NCBI GenBank assembly: GCA_023404675.1
Contig: JAEYAW010000030.1
Span: 62,001-126,000 of the forward strand
DNA length: 64,000 nt
Direction of reading: 5' to 3'
From: Pseudomonadota bacterium
GTDB lineage: Bacteria > Pseudomonadota > Alphaproteobacteria > Rhizobiales > Xanthobacteraceae
This document shows, one piece after another, positions 35,803 through 44,797 of this stretch. Below the pieces are notes generated by a model, which worked only from the letters and a program-made list of their open reading frames with translations, ran no database searches and was not told the DNA's origin. The stretch's first letter is position 1; each line of letters starts with the position of its first letter. Made by a program: the position numbers and the translations under genes.

Positions 35803-36674
35803 CAGGCAATACCGGTCCCGGTCTGCCCTGCCCCGGATTTCGCCAGCGCATCGAAGGCCATCAGGTTGCGGACCAGCGCCTCGAAATCCTTCAGCGGCAC
35901 CATGTTGGGTCCGTCGGACGGCGCGTGGTCGGGATCGGGATGGGTCTCGATGAAGACACCCGCGACGCCGACCGCGACGGCGGCCCGCGCCAGCACCGGC
36001 ACGAACTCCCGCTCCCCGCCGGAGGACGTGCCCTTGCCGCCCGGCTGCTGCACCGAATGAGTGGCATCGAAGATCACCGGCGCACCGGTGGTGCGCGCCA
36101 GGATCGGCAATGCCCGCATATCGGAGACCAGCGTGTTGTAGCCGAACGACGCGCCGCGCTCGGTGACGAGCACGTTGGGGTTGCCCGCGCCCGTGATCTT
36201 GGCGACCACGTTGGTCATGTCCCACGGCGCGAGGAATTGCCCCTTCTTGACGTTGACCGCGCGGCCCGTCGCGGCTGCGGCCAGCAGCAGGTCGGTCTGA
36301 CGGCAGAGAAAGGCGGGAATCTGCAGCACGTCCACTGCCTCGGCGGCGCGCACGCATTGGTCGGGCTCGTGCACGTCGGTCAGCACCGGCAGACCGAGCG
36401 AGGCGCGGATTTCGGCGAACACCGGCAGCGCCGCATCGAGACCGAGGCCGCGCGCAGCGGACGCGCTGGTGCGGTTGGCCTTGTCGAACGAGGTCTTGAA
36501 CACCAGTCCGACGCCGAGCCGCCCGGCAATGGCCTTCAGCTCCGAGGCCACCTCCAGCGCATGGGCGCGGCTTTCCATCTGGCACGGCCCGGCGATCACC
36601 GCGAGCGGCAGGTCATTGCCGAAACGAACATCGCCGATGGCGACGACAGCGGATGCGGGCGGGCTGGGGGTCAC
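35802..36674 (-). CDS. kdsA: 3-deoxy-8-phosphooctulonate synthase
   Basis: KdsA condenses arabinose-5-phosphate with phosphoenolpyruvate to Kdo-8-phosphate for lipopolysaccharide. The 290-residue product contains AVIAGPCQMES, FKTSFDKANRTS, LTDVHEP, QIPAFLCRQTDLL, KKGQFLAPWDM and FDATHSVQQPGG, all family blocks. I chose the GTG at 36674 because GAGG sits 7 bases upstream; a GTG at 36689 would add five residues. LCRQ has the Cys that marks the metal-dependent class. Confidence 0.93.
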   Translation of the reverse strand: MTPSPPASAVVAIGDVRFGNDLPLAVIAGPCQMESRAHALEVASELKAIAGRLGVGLVFKTSFDKANRTSASAARGLGLDAALPVFAEIRASLGLPVLTDVHEPDQCVRAAEAVDVLQIPAFLCRQTDLLLAAAATGRAVNVKKGQFLAPWDMTNVVAKITGAGNPNVLVTERGASFGYNTLVSDMRALPILARTTGAPVIFDATHSVQQPGGKGTSSGGEREFVPVLARAAVAVGVAGVFIETHPDPDHAPSDGPNMVPLKDFEALVRNLMAFDALAKSGAGQTGTGIA

Positions 36675-36785
36675 GTCGAATCCTCGCACTGACCACGCGC
36701 GCAGGTGCCGCGCGGGCGCTTCGTCCTAAGCCAAGCCTCCGCGCTTGTTAAGGGCGCGCCGCGCAACCCTTCCCTGCCAGCAGCC

Positions 36786-37112
36786 CTACTTCATCGCGGA
36801 GAAGGCCGTCGGCGTCAGAATCTGGCTGACGATGTTGCCGACGATCTGGCCGCTTTCCTCGCTCTTCGCACGGGCAGCAATCCAGTCGGGATCGGCCTGA
36901 AATGCGTTCCAGCGCTGCTCGCGCTCGGCCAGCGAGTCCCACGCAAGAATGTAAGTCAGTTCCTGGTTGGATTCGCCGATCAGCGTGGTGAAGAAACCGG
37001 ATGGGCGCAGACCGTGCTTCTCCCACAGCTTGAGCGTCACGGTCTCGAAACGGTTCAGCAGCGCCGGCAGTCGTCCCGGCAGGCAGCGATAGACGCGCAG
37101 TTCGTAGATCAT
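36786..37112 (-). CDS. NIPSNAP family protein
   Basis: The 108-residue protein starts MIYELRVYRCLPGRLPALLNRF and continues with LTYILAWDSLAEREQRWNAF. These are the hallmarks of the NIPSNAP dimeric alpha-beta barrel fold. Bacterial members have no established function; some are thought to act in catabolism of small molecules. It lies between pyrG and kdsA on the same strand, 54 bases after pyrG. Confidence 0.9.
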   Translation of the reverse strand: MIYELRVYRCLPGRLPALLNRFETVTLKLWEKHGLRPSGFFTTLIGESNQELTYILAWDSLAEREQRWNAFQADPDWIAARAKSEESGQIVGNIVSQILTPTAFSAMK

Positions 37113-37166
37113 CGTTTCCCCCGTTTATCGTTGTTGTGGTCAGTCAGCCCCGCGCGAGACCAGCCG

Positions 37167-38798
37167 TCACACCAGACGGCTCTGCACCATCGCCGCCTGA
37201 ATGAACGAGGCGAACAGCGGGTGCGGCTCGAACGGCCGCGACTTCAGTTCGGGATGAAACTGCACGCCGATGAACCAGGGATGGTTCTCGTGCTCCACGA
37301 TCTCCGGCAGCACGCCGTCGGGCGACATCCCGGAGAAGCGCAGGCCGTGCTGTTCGAGGCGATCCTTGTAGGCGGTGTTGACCTCGTAGCGGTGGCGATG
37401 CCGCTCGGAGATTTCCAGCGCGTCGCCATAAATCCGCGACACCCGGCTGCCGCGCCGCAACGCCGCCTGATAGGCGCCGAGCCGCATGGTGCCGCCGAGA
37501 TCGCCGGCGGCATTGCGCTTTTCCAGCTCGTTGCCGCGCACCCATTCGGTCATCAGGCCGACGACAGGTTCGGGTGTTTCGCCGAACTCGGTGGAGTTGG
37601 CATTGTCGATGCCGACGAGGTTACGCGCCGCCTCGATCACCGCCATCTGCATGCCGAAGCAGATGCCGAAATAAGGCACCGCGCGCTCGCGCGCGAAGCG
37701 CGCCGCCTCGATCTTGCCCTCCGCGCCACGCTGGCCGAAACCGCCCGGCACGAGAATGCCGTTGACGTGTTCGAGGAACGGCGCGGGATCCTCGTTCTCG
37801 AACACCTCGCTCTCGATCCAGTCGAGATTGACCTTCACCTTGTTGGCGATGCCGCCGTGCGACAGCGCCTCGATCAATGATTTGTAGGCGTCCTTCATGC
37901 CGGTGTACTTGCCGACGATGGCGATCGTCACCTGACCTTCCGGATTGCGGACGCGCTCGTTGATGAGGTGCCATTTTTCCAGCACCGGCGGCTGGCGCTC
38001 GGCGAGCCCGAACGCGGCCAGCACCTCGTCGTCGAGACCGGCGGCGTGGTACGCCTCCGGCACCGCATAAATATTATCGACGTCGCGCGCCTCGATTACC
38101 GCGCTCTCGCGGACGTTGCAGAACAGACCGAGTTTGCGACGCTCTTCCTTCGGGATTTCCCGGTCGGTCCGGCACAGCAGGATGTCCGGCTGGATGCCGA
38201 TGGAGCGCAGTTCCTTCACCGAATGCTGGGTCGGCTTGGTCTTCAGTTCGCCCGCGCTCGGAATGTAAGGCAGCAGCGTCAGATGGATGTAGACCGCATG
38301 GTCGCGCGGCAGTTCGTTCTTGAGCTGCCGGATCGCCTCGAAGAACGGCAGGCCCTCGATGTCGCCGACCGTACCGCCGATCTCGACCAGCACGAAGTCG
38401 TAGCCGTCGTTGCCGTCGAGAATGAAGTCCTTGATGGCGTTGGTGACGTGGGGGACGACCTGAATGGTCGCGCCGAGGTAATCGCCGCGCCGCTCCTTGG
38501 TCAGGATATCCTGATAGATCCGCCCGGTGGTGATGTTGTCCTGCTTGGTCGCCGGACGCCCGGTGAACCGCTCATAGTGCCCGAGGTCGAGGTCGGTTTC
38601 CGCGCCGTCGTCGGTCACGAAGACCTCGCCGTGCTGATACGGCGACATCGTGCCGGGATCGAGATTCAGATACGGGTCCAGTTTGCGCAGGCGGACCTTG
38701 TAGCCGCGCGCCTGCAGCAGTGCGCCGAGCGCCGCCGAAGCCAGACCTTTGCCGAGCGAGGAGACCACGCCGCCGGTGATGAAGATATACCGCGCCAT
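37167..38798 (-). CDS. pyrG: CTP synthase
   Basis: PyrG makes CTP from UTP, glutamine and ATP. The 543-residue product has the N-terminal synthetase domain (FITGGVVSSLGKGLASA, then the KLDPYLNLDPGTMSPYQHGEVFVT block). The C-terminal class I glutamine amidotransferase has the catalytic Cys in FGICFGMQMAVIE and the His/Glu in GVQFHPELKS. Length is standard. It is downstream of secG. Confidence 0.97.
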   Translation of the reverse strand: MARYIFITGGVVSSLGKGLASAALGALLQARGYKVRLRKLDPYLNLDPGTMSPYQHGEVFVTDDGAETDLDLGHYERFTGRPATKQDNITTGRIYQDILTKERRGDYLGATIQVVPHVTNAIKDFILDGNDGYDFVLVEIGGTVGDIEGLPFFEAIRQLKNELPRDHAVYIHLTLLPYIPSAGELKTKPTQHSVKELRSIGIQPDILLCRTDREIPKEERRKLGLFCNVRESAVIEARDVDNIYAVPEAYHAAGLDDEVLAAFGLAERQPPVLEKWHLINERVRNPEGQVTIAIVGKYTGMKDAYKSLIEALSHGGIANKVKVNLDWIESEVFENEDPAPFLEHVNGILVPGGFGQRGAEGKIEAARFARERAVPYFGICFGMQMAVIEAARNLVGIDNANSTEFGETPEPVVGLMTEWVRGNELEKRNAAGDLGGTMRLGAYQAALRRGSRVSRIYGDALEISERHRHRYEVNTAYKDRLEQHGLRFSGMSPDGVLPEIVEHENHPWFIGVQFHPELKSRPFEPHPLFASFIQAAMVQSRLV

Positions 38799-38837
38799 GG
38801 GGCCTAACCTTTAACGCCAGAGATGCGATTCGCCAAA

Positions 38838-38870
38838 ATCAAAAACGCGACGGGAGCCCGAGGGCTCCCG
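38838..38870 (-). terminator. intrinsic terminator after secG
   Basis: CGGGAGCCC-GA-GGGCTCCCG is a perfect 9-bp stem. On the minus strand it is followed by TCGCGTTTTTGATTTTGG. It lies 87 bases past the secG stop and before pyrG, so secG and pyrG are likely separately transcribed. Confidence 0.85.
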
Positions 38871-38956
38871 CTGTGGGAAACGCTGATTCGTTCACGAAAT
38901 CAGCCGGTTGCACCGCACTCTCGACAAAGCCGGGAGCCGATGCATGGCCGCGATGC

Positions 38957-39337
38957 TTATTGCGAGCGCGGCACGCTGGGGACAGCCGGGGTCTGCGACT
39001 GCTGATCCTGCTTCTGCAGCTGGTCCAACACGCCGCCACCGGTGCCGAGCGGAGGCGTCGGCGCGCCGGGCTGGGTGGTAGCCGGAGTTCCGGGAGGAAT
39101 GATCGACGCCGGCTGCCGGTCGTAGCCCGCGAGCCACGACAGCACCATGCTGGTGAGGAAGAATCCGACCGCCAGAATCGCCGTCGTGCGGGTCAGAAGG
39201 TTCGCGGTGCCGCGGCTGGACATGAAGCCCGCGCCGCCGCCCATGCCGAGCCCGCCGCCCTCGGAACGCTGCACCAGCACCACCCCGATCAGGGCGAGCA
39301 CGATCATCAGGTGGACGACAATAATGACGGTCTGCAT
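38957..39337 (-). CDS. secG: protein-export membrane protein SecG
   Basis: SecG is the small accessory subunit of the SecYEG channel. The 126-residue product has two helices (TVIIVVHLMIVLALIGVVLV and AILAVGFFLTSMVLSWLAG) flanking the conserved QRSEGGGLGMGGGAGFMSSRG loop. The C-terminal tail is Pro/Gln-rich. Position between tpiA and pyrG is typical of the group. Confidence 0.94.
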   Translation of the reverse strand: MQTVIIVVHLMIVLALIGVVLVQRSEGGGLGMGGGAGFMSSRGTANLLTRTTAILAVGFFLTSMVLSWLAGYDRQPASIIPPGTPATTQPGAPTPPLGTGGGVLDQLQKQDQQSQTPAVPSVPRSQ

Positions 39338-39475
39338 CGAAAACCTTCCATCGCACGCCGGTATGCCCGCCGGAGCGGCATCACCATGGCGGCTTGGGCT
39401 GAATGGCGGGCTGTCTACACGATCAATCCGGGCGCTGCCACCCGAAAAAACAGCCGGAAACCAAGTTGCCCTTAA

Positions 39476-40225
39476 TTAGGGACAAGCCGTCGCGATCGCA
39501 AGGAAATCGGCGGCCTTGAGACTCGCGCCCCCGACCAGCGCACCGTTCACGTTGGGCACCGCCATCAGCTCGGCGGCATTGGAGGGCTTGACCGAGCCAC
39601 CGTAGAGGATTCGCATCGCCGCGCCTTCCGCGCCGAAGCGGTCTTTGAGGCCCTGCCGGATGAAGGCGTGAACCTCCGCGATGTTCCCCGCCGTCGGCGT
39701 GCGGCCGGTTCCGATGGCCCAGACCGGCTCATAGGCCACCACCAGCGTTTCGGCGGTCGCTCCGTCCGGAACCGAGTTCAGGAGCTGTCCGCCGACCACC
39801 TCCAGCACCCGACCCGCATCGCGCTCTGCCAGCGTTTCGCCGACGCAGACGATGGCCACCGCCCCCGCCCGCCAGGCCGCTTCCGCCTTGGACCGGACCA
39901 CCGCGTCGGTTTCGCCATGATCGGCCCGCCGCTCGGAATGGCCGACGATGATCGCGCCCGCCCCCGCATCCGCCAGCATCTCGGCGGACAGGTCGCCGGT
40001 ATGGGCACCGGAGGCCGCGGTGTGGCAATCCTGCGCCCCCAGCGCGACCTTTGAGCCGATCAGCACGGCCGCCGCCGAGAACAGCAGCGTCGCGGGCGGA
40101 CAGACCAGCAGGTCCACCTTGCGCCAATGCTCGCCCGCTCCCGCCGCAATCAGCCCGATCTCGGAGAGCGAGGCCTTGAGGCCGTTCATCTTCCAGTTAC
40201 CGGCGATCAGGGGGCGTTGGGACAT
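39476..40225 (-). CDS. tpiA: triosephosphate isomerase
   Basis: Glycolytic and gluconeogenic enzyme interconverting dihydroxyacetone phosphate and glyceraldehyde-3-phosphate. The 249-residue product shows the substrate Lys in AGNWKMNG, the catalytic His in VGHSERR and the catalytic Glu in VAYEPVWAIGTG, plus LYGGSVKPSNAAEL. It is divergent from the PpiD-like gene, with 230 bases between them that should hold both promoters. Confidence 0.97.
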   Translation of the reverse strand: MSQRPLIAGNWKMNGLKASLSEIGLIAAGAGEHWRKVDLLVCPPATLLFSAAAVLIGSKVALGAQDCHTAASGAHTGDLSAEMLADAGAGAIIVGHSERRADHGETDAVVRSKAEAAWRAGAVAIVCVGETLAERDAGRVLEVVGGQLLNSVPDGATAETLVVAYEPVWAIGTGRTPTAGNIAEVHAFIRQGLKDRFGAEGAAMRILYGGSVKPSNAAELMAVPNVNGALVGGASLKAADFLAIATACP

Positions 40226-40455
40226 GGGCTTCCTTGCATGACAGAATTTTGTCTGGCCGCCTACCAGACGAGACCCGCATGCTCAAGTCACCAAACGGCC
40301 GCGCGGTTTGCGTCGACAGGTGTTTTTCGGCGGCGTCGGGTCGCGGCAGCCGTGGTTGCGGGCGAAAACGGCGGCCCGTATAAGGCGCGTTCCACCCCGA
40401 ACGCTGCCGCGCGGCGGCGCTCCGGCCCCACTCCCCGAACCGTTAAGTTGGAATC

Positions 40456-42357
40456 ATGCTCCGAGGAATGCGCAAGGCCTCATCGAACTTGCTCGGCAAA
40501 GCCATCATGACCCTGGTCATGGGCGTGCTGATTGTCAGCTTCGGCGTATGGGGCATCGGCGACATCTTCCGGGGCTTCGGACAGTCCACACTGGCCAAGG
40601 TCGGCAGCACCGAGATTTCCATCGAGCAGTTCCGGCAGCTTTATACCGACCGCCTGCAGCAGCTCAGCCGCCAGTTCGGTCGCCCGATCACGCCGGATCA
40701 GGCCCGCGCCTTCGGCCTCGACCGCTCGATCCTGCAGCAGACCCTCGCGGAAACCGCGCTGGACGAAGGCGCCCGCAAGCTCGGCCTCGCCCAGTCCGAC
40801 GCCGAGGTGCTGAAGGCGATCGCCAGCGATCCCAACTTCAGGGGCATCAACGGGCAGTTCGATCCGAGCCGCTTCGCGCAGATCATCCGGCAGTTCGGCT
40901 ACAACGAGAGCCGCTACATCGGCGAACAGCGCCGCGTCGCGCTGCGCCGCCAGTTGGCAGGCACCGTCACCGACGGGCTTGAGCCAAATCCCGTGCAGGT
41001 CGAGGCGATGGCTCGCTTCCAGAACGAGCAGCGCTCGATCGAGTACGTCAAGCTGACGCCGGCGCAGGCGGGCACCATCGAGGCCCCCTCACCGGAGGCG
41101 CTGGCGACCTACTACGACGAGAACAAAACCGCGTTCCGCGCCCCCGAATATCGCAGGATCGCGATCCTGACGGTCACTCCCGCCAGCCTCACCAAGGCTG
41201 ACGCGATCTCGGACGAGGACGTGAGGAAGCTTTATGAGCAGCGCAAGGCGACACTCTCCACGCCCGAGAAGCGCGAAGTCTCGCAGATCGTTTTCCCGTC
41301 GATGGACGCGGCCAAAGCAGCGCGCGAGAAGATCGTGGCCGGAACGCCGTTCGCCGACGTCGCGAAGGAGGCCGGCTTCAGCGCCGCCGACACCGATCTC
41401 GGCCTCGTCACCAAGACCGAGATCGCCGATCCGGCCGTCGCGGACGCGGTGTTCGCGCTTCCCGCCAACGAGATCAGCCAGCCGATCCAGGGCCGCTTCG
41501 GCGCGGTGCTCGCCAGGGTGGGCAAGATCGAGGCCGGCTCCACTCCCACCTATGAAAGCCAGGCTCCCGCCCTTCGGCACGATCTGGCGATGGAACGCGC
41601 CCGAGCGACCATCGAGGACCTGCGCAACAAGATGGAGGACGAGCGCGGCGGCGGCGCGAATGTCGTCGACGCGGCCAGCAAGCTCGGCCTGACGGCGACC
41701 GTGATCGAGGCGGTGGATCGCTCCGGACGCGGCCCCGACGGCAAGCCGGTCGCCGGACTGCCCGCAGGCACGGACGTCATCGCCAAGGCGTTCGACAGCG
41801 ATGTCGGCGTCGAGAACGATCCGATTTCGTTCGAGGGCGGCTATCTGTGGTTCGACGTGCTCGGCACCACGCCCTCGCAGGAGCGCCCGCTCGATCAGGT
41901 CAGGGATCAGGTCGAGGCGCGCTGGCGCGAGGACCAGATCACCAAGCGTCTGCGCGACAAGGCCAGGGAGATGCTTGAGCAACTCGGCAAGGGCACGCCG
42001 TTCGCCGACATCGCCAAATCCGCCGACCTGAAGCTGGAGACCGCGCTCGGCTTCAAACGCGACGGCGCGTTCGCGGGCGTGCCGACATCGGTCGTGCAGC
42101 AGGTCTTCCGCGCCGCCAAGGGCGACACCGGCGAAGCACGCGCCGCCGGCAACGACTTCATCATCTATCGTGTCACGGACATCGTCGCGCCGCCATTCGA
42201 TCCGAACTCGGAAGACGCGAAGAAAATCCGCGACACGATCAGCCGCGCGCTGGCGGACGAACAGGTCGGCGAGTACGTGGGCGGGCTGGAACAGCAGCTC
42301 GGCACCCAGATCAACCAGGCGGCCTTCGCCCAGATCACCGGCGCGGGTTCCAACTAA
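40456..42357 (+). CDS. PpiD-like periplasmic peptidyl-prolyl isomerase (SurA-N and parvulin domains)
   Basis: The 633-residue protein has an N-terminal membrane anchor (AIMTLVMGVLIVSFGVWGIGDIF) and a SurA-type chaperone domain (from VGSTEISIEQFRQLYTDRLQQL). A parvulin-like domain covers about residues 265-360 (REVSQIVFPSMDAAKAAREKI, GLVTKTEIADPAV), and the C-terminal region is long. PpiD tethers to the inner membrane at the SecYEG exit and assists exported proteins. The parvulin part lacks some catalytic residues in many PpiD proteins, so isomerase activity is not assured. It leads a rightward run into trpD. Confidence 0.88.
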   Translation: MLRGMRKASSNLLGKAIMTLVMGVLIVSFGVWGIGDIFRGFGQSTLAKVGSTEISIEQFRQLYTDRLQQLSRQFGRPITPDQARAFGLDRSILQQTLAETALDEGARKLGLAQSDAEVLKAIASDPNFRGINGQFDPSRFAQIIRQFGYNESRYIGEQRRVALRRQLAGTVTDGLEPNPVQVEAMARFQNEQRSIEYVKLTPAQAGTIEAPSPEALATYYDENKTAFRAPEYRRIAILTVTPASLTKADAISDEDVRKLYEQRKATLSTPEKREVSQIVFPSMDAAKAAREKIVAGTPFADVAKEAGFSAADTDLGLVTKTEIADPAVADAVFALPANEISQPIQGRFGAVLARVGKIEAGSTPTYESQAPALRHDLAMERARATIEDLRNKMEDERGGGANVVDAASKLGLTATVIEAVDRSGRGPDGKPVAGLPAGTDVIAKAFDSDVGVENDPISFEGGYLWFDVLGTTPSQERPLDQVRDQVEARWREDQITKRLRDKAREMLEQLGKGTPFADIAKSADLKLETALGFKRDGAFAGVPTSVVQQVFRAAKGDTGEARAAGNDFIIYRVTDIVAPPFDPNSEDAKKIRDTISRALADEQVGEYVGGLEQQLGTQINQAAFAQITGAGSN

Positions 42358-42376
42358 CGCTTGACTCAAGGCTCCC

Positions 42377-43390
42377 ATGGACGACCTCAAAACTCTGATC
42401 GGCAAAGTCGCCACGGGTGCCTCGCTCTCGCGCGAGGAAGCCGCCGCCGCGTTCAACGCCGTGATGTCGGGCGATGCGACGCCCTCGCAGATGGGCGCGC
42501 TGCTGATGGGTCTGCGGGTGCGCGGGGAGACGGTGGACGAGATCACCGGCGCAGTCGAGGCGATGCGCGCCAAGATGCTGCGTGTCGCCGCGCCCGATGA
42601 TGCGGTGGACATCGTCGGCACCGGCGGCGACGGCTCGGGCTCCTACAACGTCTCTACTTGCGCGTCCTTCATCGTCGCCGGCGCGGGCGTGCCGGTCGCA
42701 AAGCACGGCAACCGCGCGCTGTCGTCCCGCTCCGGCGCGGCGGACGTGCTGATGGCGCTCGGCGTCAAGGTGGACATCACGCCCGACGAGGTGTCACGCA
42801 GCATCCGCGAGGCCGGCATCGGCTTCATGTTCGCGCCCACGCATCATCCGGCGATGAAAAATGTCGGCCCGACGCGCGTCGAACTCGCCACCCGCACGAT
42901 TTTCAATCTGCTCGGCCCGCTGTCAAATCCGGCGGGCGTGCGGCGGCAGATGGTCGGCGTGTTCTCCCGCCAGTGGGTCGAGCCGCTGGCGCAGGTTTTG
43001 AAGAATCTCGGCGCCGACAAGGTGTGGGTGGTGCACGGCTCCGATGGCCTCGACGAGATCACCCTCGCCGGCCCGACTTTCGTCGCGGCTCTGGACAACG
43101 GCGCCATCCGGACGTTCGAAGTGACGCCCGACGACGCCGGACTGCCGCGCGCCTCCGGTTCGGACCTGAAGGGCGGCGACGCAGAGGTCAACGCGGCCGC
43201 CCTGCTCGCCGTGCTCGACGGCAAGCCCGGCGCGTATCGCAACGTTGCCCTGCTCAATGCTGCCGCCGCGCTCATGGTGGCCGGGCGCGCCAAAGACCTC
43301 AAGGACGGGGTTGCGCTCGGTGCGCAGGCGCTGGACAGTGGCGCGGCGAAGGCCAAACTTGCGCAGCTTATCGCCATCACCAACGGCTGA
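42377..43390 (+). CDS. trpD: anthranilate phosphoribosyltransferase
   Basis: TrpD transfers phosphoribosyl to anthranilate in tryptophan synthesis. The 337-residue product contains the PRPP-binding GTGGDGSGSYNVST, KHGNRALSSRSGAADVL, and FNLLGPLSNPAGVRRQMVGVF. Length is standard. The gap to the PpiD-like gene is 19 bases and to trpC 12 bases. Confidence 0.96.
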   Translation: MDDLKTLIGKVATGASLSREEAAAAFNAVMSGDATPSQMGALLMGLRVRGETVDEITGAVEAMRAKMLRVAAPDDAVDIVGTGGDGSGSYNVSTCASFIVAGAGVPVAKHGNRALSSRSGAADVLMALGVKVDITPDEVSRSIREAGIGFMFAPTHHPAMKNVGPTRVELATRTIFNLLGPLSNPAGVRRQMVGVFSRQWVEPLAQVLKNLGADKVWVVHGSDGLDEITLAGPTFVAALDNGAIRTFEVTPDDAGLPRASGSDLKGGDAEVNAAALLAVLDGKPGAYRNVALLNAAAALMVAGRAKDLKDGVALGAQALDSGAAKAKLAQLIAITNG

Positions 43391-43402
43391 CCGGAGGGAT
43401 TC

Positions 43403-44224
43403 GTGTCCGACATCCTCCAGAAGATCGAAGCTTACAAACGCGAGGAAATCGCGGCGGCGAAGCGCACGCGCCCGCTCAGCGAGATTGAAGCGCTCGCGCA
43501 GGCCGCGCCCGCCCCGCGCGGCTTCGTCCGCGCCATCCGCGACAGGATCGCGCGCGGCGACTACGCGCTGATCGCCGAGATCAAGAAGGCCTCGCCATCC
43601 AAGGGGCTGATCCGCGCCGATTTCGATCCGCCGGCGCTGGCCCGCGCCTACGAGGCAGGCGGTGCCGCCTGCCTCTCCATTCTGACGGACTCCCCTTCGT
43701 TTCAGGGGCACGCGGATTATCTGATCGCGGCGCGCGCCGCCGTGGGCCTGCCGGTGATCCGCAAAGACTTCATGTTCGAGCCGTATCAGGTGGTGGAAGC
43801 GCGCGCGATGGGCGCGGACTGCATCCTCATCATCATGGCCGCGCTCGACGATGTGGCGGCGAAGGAGATCGAGGACACCGCGCTGGGTCTGGGCATGGAC
43901 GTGCTGCTCGAAGTCCACGACCGCGCCGAACTCGATCGAGCGCTGGCGCTGCGCTCGCCGCTCGTCGGCGTCAACAACCGCAACCTGCGCACTTTTGAAA
44001 CGACGCTCGCGACCAGCGAGGCGCTCGCGCCGCTGATTCCGGCAGACCGCATCGCCGTGGGCGAAAGCGGCATCTTCACCGGAGCGGATCTGGCGCGGCT
44101 GGAGAAGGTCGGCATGTCCACCTTCCTCGTCGGCGAGAGCCTGATGCGGCAGGCAGACGTCGAGGCCGCCACGCGAACGCTTCTTACGCGGTCAGCGCCG
44201 CTGCGCGCCACCGGCACGGCCTGA
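43403..44224 (+). CDS. trpC: indole-3-glycerol phosphate synthase
   Basis: TrpC closes the indole ring. The 273-residue (beta/alpha)8 barrel shows EIKKASPSKGLIRADFDP, SILTDSPSFQGH, IRKDFMFEPYQVVEARAMGADCILII, and GVNNRNLRTFET. A GTG start is preceded by GGAGG. It is between trpD and moaC, an arrangement common in Rhizobiales. Confidence 0.96.
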   Translation: MSDILQKIEAYKREEIAAAKRTRPLSEIEALAQAAPAPRGFVRAIRDRIARGDYALIAEIKKASPSKGLIRADFDPPALARAYEAGGAACLSILTDSPSFQGHADYLIAARAAVGLPVIRKDFMFEPYQVVEARAMGADCILIIMAALDDVAAKEIEDTALGLGMDVLLEVHDRAELDRALALRSPLVGVNNRNLRTFETTLATSEALAPLIPADRIAVGESGIFTGADLARLEKVGMSTFLVGESLMRQADVEAATRTLLTRSAPLRATGTA

Positions 44225-44228
44225 CACC

Positions 44229-44723
44229 ATGGCAGCCTCGCACGCCTCCGGCCTCACCCATATCGACGCCAAGGGCGAGGCGCATATGGTGGACGTTTCG
44301 CAGAAGGCCGACACCACGCGCATCGCCGTTGCCGAAGGTCTCGTGGTCATGTCCCCAGCGACGCTCGATCTGATCGTGAAGGGCGACGCCGCCAAGGGCG
44401 ACGTGCTCGGCACCGCGCGTATCGCCGGCATCATGGCCGCCAAGCGCACCTCCGATCTCATTCCGCTCTGCCATCCGCTGGCGCTGTCGAAAGTCACCGT
44501 GGACATCGAGACCGACGACGCTCTGCCCGGCTGCCGTGTGCGTGCGACCGCAAAAGTGAAGGGGCCGACCGGGGTCGAGATGGAAGCGCTCACGGCGGTC
44601 TCCGTCACGTGCCTGACCATCTACGACATGGTGAAGGCGGTGGAGCGCAGCATGCGCATCGAAGGCATTCGCCTTGTCGAAAAGCAGGGCGGCAAATCCG
44701 GACATTTTCGCGCAGACGACTAA
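44229..44723 (+). CDS. moaC: cyclic pyranopterin monophosphate synthase MoaC
   Basis: MoaC converts the MoaA product to cyclic pyranopterin monophosphate in molybdenum cofactor synthesis. The 164-residue product shows AARTA-type start THIDAKGEAHMVDVSQK, the active-site block DLIPLCHPLALSKV, EMEALTAVSVTCLTIYDMVKA and the terminal KQGGKSGHFR. The start lies 4 bases after trpC. Confidence 0.96.
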   Translation: MAASHASGLTHIDAKGEAHMVDVSQKADTTRIAVAEGLVVMSPATLDLIVKGDAAKGDVLGTARIAGIMAAKRTSDLIPLCHPLALSKVTVDIETDDALPGCRVRATAKVKGPTGVEMEALTAVSVTCLTIYDMVKAVERSMRIEGIRLVEKQGGKSGHFRADD

Positions 44724-44797
44724 GCGCCCTGGCGTTCCGCGTCTCGCTCCGCATATGGACGAGGACGAACGACGCCGCTGACTGACAGGACCCGATC

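Noticed and set aside
35802..36585. N-terminal extension of the MFS gene
   Set aside because: The upstream 261 codons are out-of-frame kdsA sequence; the real start is the coupled ATG at 35802.
41089..42621. Leftward 510-codon frame
   Set aside because: Antisense of the PpiD-like gene, a usual effect of high GC at third positions.
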